Below, piece after piece: positions 56,052 through 64,000 of a stretch of DNA of 64,000 bases. Origin of the DNA: Lewinellaceae bacterium (GTDB lineage Bacteria; Bacteroidota; Bacteroidia; Chitinophagales; Saprospiraceae); contig JADJYW010000020.1 of NCBI GenBank assembly GCA_016719605.1, positions 36,740 through 100,739 of the forward strand, in the 5' to 3' direction. A program made the position numbers and the translations under genes. The notes below the pieces were generated by a model. It was not told the DNA's origin. It worked only from the letters and a program-made list of their open reading frames with translations, and searched no databases. Every line of letters starts with the position of its first letter. Positions within the stretch are counted from its first letter, which is position 1.

Positions 56052-57155
56052 TACCCGGCGGAAAGTGGTTTGCGAAAAGTTAGCATAGTTTAATTTTGCA
56101 TGATGATTCACCTTGATGATGGCACGGTAAAGCGACTTCGGGTTCTACAACGGGCGCACAAAGACAAGCGCGTGTTTGTCAAGGTGACGGTTTTGTTGAT
56201 GCTTCATCAGGGTTTTACGCCTCAGATGATCGCTGAGAGTTTAGGCATTGACGATTCTACCGTTTATCGCTACCGCCAAGGTTTTGAGGAGTTGGGTTTG
56301 GAGGATTATCTGAAGGCATTTTTTATGGCCTATTCGGGTCAGTTGACACAGGATGAGGAGCAGCAATTGCTTGCGGAAGTTCGGCAGCGCCTGTACATCA
56401 ACAGCAAGCAGGTAGCCGCTTATATCGAGCAGGAGTTTGGCGTTCGGTATTCCTTGTCGGCGGTTGTCAAATTGCTGCATCGCCTGGGTTTCACGTACAA
56501 AAAGACCAAAGGCGTCGGAGTCAAAGCGGATCGCGTGGCTCAGGAGAAGTTTGTCGAGGAATTGAACGAATTATTGGCCCAAGAGAATGAAAATCAAGTG
56601 GTTTACTTCAATGACGCGGTACACCCTCAGCACAATACCCGGCCGGATTACGGCTGGATTTACCGGGGAGAGGATTTTGAAATACCGACTAACCCGGGCC
56701 GCAAGCGTGTCAATATCAATGGCGCCCTCAATGCCCACGAGGTCACCGATGTGCTGGTGGTCGAGTCCGAGCGAATCAATGCCCAGTCCTGTATCGAACT
56801 GTGGGAAATACAACGTCGGAGGCACCCGGGAAAAACGATCATCAACATCTGCGATAATGCCCCTTACTATCACTCCAATTACCTCAAGGACTGGCTGGTG
56901 CAAAACCCTTGGTGCCAAGTGCTCTACCTGCCGCCATACGCCCCGAACCTGAACCTGATCGAGCGATTATGGAAGTTTCTACGAAAGCAGGTGACCTCAT
57001 ACGATTTCTATGAGCACTTTGCCGAATTCCGAAAGGCAATACTCGATTTTTTCAAAAATATCAAAGAACATAAACATGCGCTGGAGTCGCTCCTGACGCT
57101 CAAATTTCGTATTGCCGGGCTATAGTGTTTTTCGCAAACCACTTTCCGCCGGGTA
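56052..57155 (+). mobile_element. IS630-family insertion sequence
   Basis: A 1,104-bp element with nearly 27-bp terminal inverted repeats (TACCCGGCGGAAAGTGG... at the left, its complement at the right). It is flanked by TA dinucleotides at 56050-56051 and 57156-57157, the hallmark of IS630/Tc1-mariner insertion. It carries one intact transposase gene. Confidence 0.88.
56100..57125 (+). CDS. IS630-family transposase
   Basis: The 341-residue product has an N-terminal helix-turn-helix (MIAESLGIDDSTVYRYRQGF) with a second winged-helix segment (YSLSAVVKLLHRLGFTYKK). A DDE catalytic domain follows, with Asp in VVYFNDAVHPQH, Asp in INICDNAPYYHS and Glu in LNLIERLWKFLRK. Motifs and length match IS630 transposases of the mariner superfamily. 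The ORF is complete, so transposition may still occur. Confidence 0.93.
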   Translation: MMIHLDDGTVKRLRVLQRAHKDKRVFVKVTVLLMLHQGFTPQMIAESLGIDDSTVYRYRQGFEELGLEDYLKAFFMAYSGQLTQDEEQQLLAEVRQRLYINSKQVAAYIEQEFGVRYSLSAVVKLLHRLGFTYKKTKGVGVKADRVAQEKFVEELNELLAQENENQVVYFNDAVHPQHNTRPDYGWIYRGEDFEIPTNPGRKRVNINGALNAHEVTDVLVVESERINAQSCIELWEIQRRRHPGKTIINICDNAPYYHSNYLKDWLVQNPWCQVLYLPPYAPNLNLIERLWKFLRKQVTSYDFYEHFAEFRKAILDFFKNIKEHKHALESLLTLKFRIAGL

Positions 57156-57180
57156 TAACTTGTCCTACAAAGTTTGTAGT

Positions 57181-57222
57181 AATAGTTCGGAGGAGACCGT
57201 CTGTCCCCACCCCCGAACTATT
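57181..57222 (-). terminator. Possible stem-loop downstream of the amidohydrolase gene
   Basis: AATAGTTCGG (57181-57190) and CCGAACTATT (57213-57222) are perfect inverted repeats with a 22-nt loop, 16 bp beyond the amidohydrolase stop. No T-run. Confidence 0.35.
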
Positions 57223-57238
57223 CATGTGTGCGGAACCC

Positions 57239-60200
57239 TCAATGCCCGCACACGCACTTCGCCTCCTGGCGGGTATGCGTCATGCCCGCGCCATTGGTCT
57301 GGCTGCCCGGCATTTCGAACCAGAACTTGTCGCGTTTGCGGTCGTAGTTGCCGATTTCGTTCAGCGTGTCGGCGTCGTACAGGCGGCCGTTCACCATGAC
57401 GTAGCGGATGGCTTCGGTGTGGCGGATATTCTCCAGCGGGTTTTGTCCAGCACGATCAGATCGGCGAGTTTGCCAGGGGCCAGGGAACCGATTTCCTTGT
57501 CCATGCCAAGGTATTGGGCGCCGTTGAAGGTGGCGCAGCGCAGGGCCTGCATGTTCGTCATGCCGCCCTGAGCCAGCATCCAGAGTTCCCAGTGGGCGCC
57601 GAGGCCCTGCAATTGTCCATGCGAACCGAGGTTGATGTTGATGCCCGCATCCTGCATTTTTCAGTTGCTTGCTCACGAGGATGTGGCCGGTTTCGTACTC
57701 CTCCTCGGGGATCATGGTGCGGTGCCGCGCCCGCTCGTCGAGGATGTGGCGCGGGGTGAAGTTTAGCAGGCGCGCTTTTTTCCAGATGTCCTCTTTTTGG
57801 AAAAAATAGTACTCGCCGTTCACCGCCCCGTAACACACGATGAGCGTGGGGGTGTTGTGGGCTTTGGTTTTGCCCCAGGAGCGGATCACGTCGTCGTAAA
57901 TTTTGGCTACGGGCAGGTTGTGTTCGATACCTGTGTGGCCGTCCACCACTGCGAGAGGTTGTGGTAAAACGAGCCGCCCTCCGGCACCACCAGGATGCCC
58001 TGTTCGCGGGCGGCGGCAATGACCTGCTGGCGTTGGTCGCGGCGGGGCTGGTTGTAACTTTTCACAGAGAAAGCGCCCCAGGCTTTGGTGCGGCGCAGGG
58101 TGCTGCGGGCGTCATCGAGACTGTTGATCACGGCCTTGAAATCGCCGTCGGCGCCGTACAGGATGGTGCCCGTGCTGTACAGACGCGGCCCCGTCATGCG
58201 GCCCGACCGAAGCATTTCGGCATTGAAAACGCCATTTCGGAGTTCACCGAAGGGTCGTGCATGGTGGTCACGCCGTACACAGGTTGGCGTAGTATTCCCA
58301 CTGTTTTTGCGGGTTGAGGCCGTAGCGGAAATTGCCGGTGTGCGCATGCACGTCCACAAAAGCCAGGCAAGATGGTTTTGCCGCGACAGTCGATCAGTTT
58401 TGAGTTTTGGGTGTTGAGTTTTGAGTTGCTGGTTGAACTCAGCTGCGGTGCCGACAAATACGATCCTGTTGTTCTCGACCACCAGTGTGGCGTTTTCGAG
58501 CACGCGGTCGCCGTCCATGGTGATGATGCGGGCGTTTTGGAACACGAGGGTACCTTCCGGCGTGTCGGTTTGCAGGGTGAGGCCTATTTTTTGTCCGGTT
58601 TCGGGCAGGTCCGGCAGGCTGTCTGGCGCGCCGGGCAGGAAGGTGAAGCGGTTGGTGAGGTCAATGGAGAAGTACTCGTCGCCGAGGTGTAGTGCACTTT
58701 TTGCCGTCGGCACTCCAGTGCAGGTTGTAGCCGGCGTCTTTGGCGATTGGGCTGACGGGGAGACGCTTTTGGTTTCGGCGCTCAGGTCCACCGTTTTGCC
58801 GAGGAGCAGGCATGGCGCACATAGCCCTTGTGCAGTTCGGTGAAGGCCAGCCACTTGCCGTCAGGCGAAGGCGCCCACTGGTTGGTGTACTTGCTTTTGA
58901 ACAGTTCACGGCGGTCCTGGCCATTGAGGTCGAAGGAGACGAGTTTTTGTCAGACTGCCAAACAGATAGCCGCCGGTATTGACGAGGATACGATTGCCGT
59001 CGGCGCTGAAGCGCGGAGTTTTCGCCCTCTTCGGTGACGAAGTTTTGAACGATTTGCCCTTCCAGATTCAAGTAGTAAATACCCGTTTTTTCCACTTTGG
59101 AAATCCCGAGTTCGTCGTCGCCGTCCTGCAAACGGTACACAATTTTTTTGCCGTCGGGGAGAACCCGGGCGCGAAAAATGCCGCCATAGACGGGTAATTG
59201 TTCGGGTTGCCGTCTAGTTCACCCGCCAAAGGCCGTGTATGTTCCAGGTGACAAAAACGAAGCGCCGTTGGGTGAAAAACACGGTTCTCCAGGCATTCCG
59301 ATTGGTGGCACCTTACGGTTGAATATACCTCCTGCGTACCCGCACCAGCAGTTCAGGTTTGCCGTCGGGTTTTTTGTACAGTTTCCGGCGGCGTTGAACA
59401 CGAGCGTTTTGCCGTCGGGGCTGGTGACGCGTGGCGGATGGCGCGTGCGGTAAATTCAGCTCGAATACCTTTGTTTTCAAAACGCACGGTTTCGGCTACC
59501 CGCGTTTTTACCGAGCACCGGAAGGGTATTTCCTGTTGGGAAAACTACTGGAAAATCCTTTTCTTGGTCGGCCAAAAACGTCAAGTCGAAATTGATTCGC
59601 TTCAGTTTTCCACCAGCCCAAATGATGATACTGCGTTCGGACAGCTTGGCGGTACCAGACGGCATCCATGCGAAGCCGGGATATATGCCGAATATCGTCC
59701 AGGCTTCCTGCTGGTCTTTGTCGAGGCCGTCGAAGACAGGAAATTCTTCGCCCGATACGAGGTCGCGCACGAAGAGCACGGTTTTGGTATCCACCCGGCG
59801 TACGAAGGCCAGCCATTTGCCGTCGGGGGCTGATCTGGAGCGGAAGCGCCGCCGGAACCGCCTGTGACGTTTTCGATTTTGCCCTCCTGCCGATCGTAGC
59901 GGCGGACGGCGAAAATTTGTTTGAGCGGGTCTTTGTTGTACTGGAAAAATCCGCCGCCGTACAGGTCTTCGCTGAAATAAACATAGCGTCCGTCGGGACT
60001 AACGCTCGGCTCGTTCACGTCCTGCTGGTCGTTTTTGCGCTTGGTGAGCTGGATGCCTTCGCCGCCGGCGAGGTGGTAGAGCCACATTTCGCCCGCGCCG
60101 AGGGATCGGCCGCTGGTGAAGTGTTTGCGGGCCACGAAGTACTGGCCGTCGGGCATCCAGGCGGGGTTGTTGAGCAGGCGAAAACTCTCGGTAGTCACCT

Positions 60201-60564
60201 GTCGGGGTTTGGCGCCATCGGCCTGCATCACCCAGATGTTGTCGCCGCCACCGGCGTCGCTGGTGAACAGGATTTGTTTGCCGTCGGGCGAAAAACGGGG
60301 CTGTACCTCCCAGGCGATACCGGAGCGGATGCAGGTAGCGTCGCCGCCGCCGATGGGCATGGTGTAGATGTCGCCGAGCAAATCAAAAGCAATGGTTTTG
60401 CCGTCGGGACTGACGTCGAGGTTCATCCAGGTGCCCTCGGTGAGGGTGAACGCCACGTCGGTGTACGGGTCCTTCCGGAGCGAAACATCCCATTTTTTTT
60501 TGTCGGTTTGGGCGGAGAGGGCGGTGGTGAGGAGGAGCGAGAGCAGGTACAGTATTCGAGTCAT
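57239..60564 (-). CDS. TolB-like beta-propeller/amidohydrolase fusion protein, many frameshifts
   Basis: The ATG complementary to 60562-60564 starts a signal peptide (MTRILYLLSLLLTTALSAQT). The N-terminal two thirds contain WD40/PD40-like repeats (NLDVSPDGKTIAFDLLGDIY, PRFSPDGKQILFTSDAGG, PSVSPDGRYVYFSEDL). A composite amidohydrolase domain follows: FQNARIITMDGDRVLENATL, later GLGAHWELWMLAQGGMTNMQ, TFNGAQYLGMDKEIGSLAPG and LADLIVLDK. The protein ends NGRLYDADTLNEIGNYDRKR. Coherent fragments lie in all three frames, so at least eight indels break the gene. About 1,105 residues are expected. Secreted amidohydrolases of this architecture are annotated as imidazolonepropionase-like or peptidase; the substrate is unknown. 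A simple repeat encodes LKTQHPKLKT inside it. Confidence 0.8.
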
Positions 60565-60624
60565 GTGTGTGGTGTGGGTGCGTTTTGGGGCGAAAATAGG
60601 AAGTTTTTTTGGCGTGCGCGGCTC

Positions 60625-63600
60625 TTACCCCGCCTCAAACACCATTGCCTCGTGGCTCAATTCCCGAAAATCCACGGCAGCCACGGCACTCACGCCCTGC
60701 TCGGGCATGTACACCCCCGTAAATCGTGTCCACGGCAGCCATGGTGGCCTTGTTATGGGTGACGACGATGAACTGCGAGTCCTTGGAAAACTCCCGGATG
60801 ATGCGGTTGAATTTCTCGATATTGGCATCGTCCAGCGGCGCGTCCACCTCGTCGAAGATGCAAAACGGCGCAGGTTTGAGCAGGTACAGCGCGAAAAGCA
60901 GGGCCGTAGCTGTAAGCGTTTTTTCTCCTCCGGATAACTGCGCGATGGTCTGCGGGCGCTTGCCTTTGGGCTTGGCAATAATGTTGATGTCCGACTCCAG
61001 CGGGTTGCCCGGGTTGGACAGTATGAGGTCGGCGGAATCGTCTTCGGTGAACAGGGTGCGGAACACGCGGATGAAGTTCACACGCACCTGCTCGAACGAT
61101 TCGAGGAAGCGCTGGGTGGCGGTTTCTTCGATTTCTTTCATGGTTTGCAGGAGGTTTTCCTTGGCGGCGAGAATGTCGTCGCGCTGCGCTGCAATACTGT
61201 CGTAACGCTCCTTGATTTCGTTGTACGCCTCGATGGCTAAGGGGTTGATCTCGCCGTAGTTGTCGAGGCGGCGTTTGAGGTTGTTGACCTCAATTTCGAG
61301 GCTTCGCGGTTGTACTTGGGGTCAGGGTCGTTGTTGATGATCTCGTTCACCGAGATGCCAAACTCGGCACGCAGGCGCTCGCCGATAGCCGTGATCTCGA
61401 ACTTGACGTCGGTGAATTTGTCTTTGAGCCGGTTGATGCCGCCTTGCAAATCTTGCTGCTTGCGGTAGAGTTCGCGCAGGAGGTTGTCGCGCTCGTGGAT
61501 TTCGTTGCGGGCTTTGAAATAAATCTGCTCGGCAGCACTGAGGGTGGCTTCCTGAGCCTTTTTTTCGGCGTAGCCGGCTGTCAGATCGGTTTCGATGCGG
61601 GCGATTTCGGCGGTGACAAAAGCCAGTTCTTCTATGTTTTTGGTTTTGGTCGCCTGATTTTGCTGGGTTTGAACGCGCAGTTCGGCCAGATTCTTTTCCC
61701 GGAATGCGAGTTCCTGCTGGAAGCGTTCACCTTGTTTTGCTGGCGGGATGAACTCGATATTTTCTGGTTGTATTCGTGGCTGTTGCGGCTGGTGGTCCGG
61801 CTACTTCGCGGAACGATCCTCGGCGTTGCTCAGGCGCTCTCGCGCAATTTGGCAATAGCTTCGGCCTGGCGCTCTTTCAGCTTGCGTTTCGCTGCGATGT
61901 TGCTGGCTTCGAGAGCCTACGATCAGGCCGCCGCTTTCGACTGCTTTTGGCGAACAAAAATTCTGAACAGGAATGGCGATGTTGTCCTAACCGGGCGCGC
62001 AAGCCGCCTGCTCGCTTTGCAACGCCTGAGCGCTCTGTCGCGGGTAAGCGCCTCACAATTGGTCGGCGTTTTAGCACTCGGCAAGTGTGCGCGCAGGGTG
62101 CCGAGGGCGGGTTGTTGTAGTCCCGTTTCTGCTGGCTCCAGTTTGCGGATGTCCACGTCGAGGATTTCGAGATTTTTCTTTGCGCCCGATCTTTTTTCCC
62201 TCAAAAAGCCCGACCGAGCCGCCGCTGAGGCTGAATCGGCGGCGGATGAGGGTGCCGGATTTGGAGATGAGCGTCATGCTAGGTTCAACCCCGGCCCCGG
62301 CCCCCAAAGGGAGGGGAGACGCAGAGTCGTCCACGATCAGTCAGACTCCAGGTATTTTCGATGATGACGCGGTATTCCCCGCGCACATAAATCAGGTCGC
62401 CGAGCAGGAGCAGTTTTTGGGCCCAATCCCTGCTGGCTCAGGAATTTGATGCTTTCCGAAACCTTCGAGGCTTTCCAACACGTTTTTGGTGAGTTTGTAC
62501 TGCTATGTCGGCGTCATGATGGCGACGGCGAGCTTTTGGTCATGGTTTCGATGTCGCGCCCGTGGCGGCGGCGATATCGGCGCGCGTTTTTCTCGCAGCG
62601 TCCAGTTTGGCAATTTTGTCTGCTTGCCCCTACAATCTTCTTCGTCCAGTTCAGCGATTTTAAGTGTCAGAGGCCCCGCATTTCGGTGCGGCGCATGGCC
62701 ACGTCGGCGAGTGCAGCAGCCCGCGCACGTCGCGGCGCAGAGCCGATCTGGTTTTGTTGAAGAACGGTTTTTTGTTTTTCCAGGCCCACGAGAATACGCT
62801 CGACGGCCTGCTGTTCGCGCACAAACTCACCGAGATTGCCCTTGCGCGTCATGTGGGTCGCCGCGGTTTTCTTCGAGGGTTCGTTTGGCCTGACTGAGTC
62901 TCGGTTTCTAGACCGGCTTCCACCCGTTTTTCGGTTGAGGTCGGTCTGGCGTAGCTTCTGACCCCGCCTTCGAAAAAGCGCATACAGCCGGCGGTTCGGA
63001 GGATCTGGTCAAACAGTGCGGGGCGTTATTCCTTTGCTCCACAAAAGAGCGTTTTGCGCCAGCATATTTCTTTTCGTTTTCCTTGCCATGATGCGTCCGG
63101 TGAGCTCTAATGGACCTCCCCGTTGTTGCTGGGTATAGCCGTTTCCTGTTTTCCAGTAGTTCGGTGCAGGTATTTTCTCGGTTTCGATTATGCGGGCTTT
63201 GGGCTTCGGCGTCGCAGTAGCTGTCTTCTTCGCTCGGGACTTGGTTTTTCGAGTTCTTTGCATCCTTGCGGTAAGGGCCAGGTTTTAGCCATGCTAGTTC
63301 CATGTTGGTGTGTCCGGTACTGGTCTTTTGAGTTCGTAAATGTGGTACGCAGGGCCTGCTTGAGTTTTTCAGTTGGTCCTCGATCTCGTAATGAGAGGTC
63401 TTCCAAATTCGGTCACTGAGGTCGGCAGTGAAGCCTGAGTTTGGGTTGCCTCGTGTTTGCGGGTATTTGCTCACGCCGGCGGCCTGCTCAACGACCTGGC
63501 GGCGGGCCTGTTCGCGGTCGCTGAGCATGTCCTCCAACCACGTTGAGCGCGATGACGGCGTAAGAACCGACGCCGATGCCCGTGTCCGGAAGTGCGAGGT

Positions 63601-63973
63601 GATGTCCTGGAGGCGACAGTGGTCGCCGTTGAGGGCGGCATCCGCTGTCGCCGTAGCGGTAGAGGATGCGGTTGATGGTGACCTGATCGCACCCGGTCGG
63701 CAGGATGTTTCGTGTTTTCGAAGGTGAAAAGACACTGGGCCACTGGCCCTCCTTGCGTTTTTTATGCCGCTGAAAATGACCCAGGTCATTTTGCCGAGGC
63801 GGAGTTCGCCGCTTTTGCTCGCCCAACACCCAGCGGACGGTGTCCATCACGTTGCTTTCGCCCGAGTCGTTGGGGCCGACTCACGCCCTCGTTACATCCG
63901 GGATGTTTGATGAGGACGGTTTCTGTTGGCAAAACGATTTGAAGCCTTGATCTCCAAGGTTTTGTCGTGGCAT
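60625..63973 (-). CDS. smc: Chromosome segregation ATPase SMC, many frameshifts
   Basis: The C-terminal head is clear near 60625-61141: IAQLSGGEKTLTATALLFAL (signature), FCIFDEVDAPLDDANIEKFN (Walker B) and IVVTHNKATMAAVDTIYGV. At the other end, 63500-63973 encodes fragments of the N-terminal head (KTLEIK, GFKSF, MDTVRWVLGEQK, VIFSGIKN) in different frames. Between them lie broken coiled-coil and hinge fragments, with a frame change every 100-200 bp. The start is placed at the ATG complementary to 63971-63973. The span of 3,349 bp is somewhat short for SMC. The frames degrade towards the window end, so poor consensus is more likely than gene decay, since smc is normally needed for chromosome condensation. 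Confidence 0.8.
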
Positions 63974-63975
63974 AT

Positions 63976-64000
63976 CAGATAAATCCTGTAAATCTTGTAA
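63976..64000. repeat. Fragment of the ATCCTGTAAATC dispersed repeat at the window edge
   Basis: AAATCCTGTAAATCTTGTAA is the complement of the TTACAAGATTTACAGGAT core found at 24428 and 51125. A third copy of the element may start here. Confidence 0.5.

Noticed and set aside
61444..62364. 306-codon plus-strand ORF opposite smc
   Set aside because: It is antisense to SMC fragments and exists only because the region is GC-rich; no motif supports it.

Overview
The window looks like a Bacteroidota chromosome segment, most plausibly from a Saprospiria-type lineage (inference). Supporting signs are: giant secreted proteins with a type IX secretion (T9SS) C-terminal sorting domain, HYR and SprB-type repeats, a fused CcoN-CcoO cbb3 oxidase subunit, a DUF3276/PUR-like protein, a DUF4920 lipoprotein, and several TAnnTTTG -7 promoter boxes. 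No rRNA or tRNA gene and no CRISPR array was seen.

Layout. 0-8.3 kb: a 5'-truncated unknown gene, an AlkC-type DNA glycosylase, a small membrane protein, a frameshifted HsdR-N-domain gene behind citrate synthase, an RGG-rich PUR-like protein and an ASKHA/Ppx-like membrane-anchored protein. 9.0-38.5 kb: five co-oriented genes for very large exported surface proteins. The first carries 19 nearly identical 246-bp HYR units. The first and fourth share an almost identical dockerin-like/cohesin-like/T9SS C-terminal module. The second and third are glycine-rich/SprB-type proteins with a shared non-CTD C-terminus. The fifth is about 3,850 aa with glycine-rich, Ig, cohesin-like, C-type-lectin-like and HYR domains. 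38.6-41.0 kb: a serine hydrolase and a membrane-anchored TIR protein on the minus strand. 41.4-48.0 kb: a cbb3 oxidase operon (ccoS, ccoNO, ccoQ-like, ccoP, ccoG, ccoH/fixH, SafE/DsbD_2-like). 48.0-54.3 kb: an OmpA-family protein, an orphan histidine kinase, a MORN-caspase protein, a DUF4920 lipoprotein and two paralogous small lipoproteins. 54.3-57.2 kb: two insertion sequences (IS701-like and IS630). 57.2-64 kb: a beta-propeller/amidohydrolase gene and smc, both heavily frameshifted.

Two themes cut across the window. First, simple and palindromic repeats are abundant: an 84-bp perfect inverted repeat, MITE-like elements, TTCYAAC-type tandem repeats between the cbb3 genes, and AACTCAA-type repeats inside coding sequences. 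Some of these are translated into protein. Second, many genes are broken by small indels, often in homopolymers (ccoNO, the HsdR-N gene, the caspase gene), and indel density rises steeply from 57 kb to the end. I read most of these as consensus errors rather than true pseudogenes.

The most interesting candidate system is the 9-38.5 kb surface-protein locus. It combines dockerin-like and cohesin-like modules, homogenised HYR arrays and T9SS export in one gene row, and could encode a self-assembling extracellular matrix or adhesin. That function is inferred from domain architecture only.
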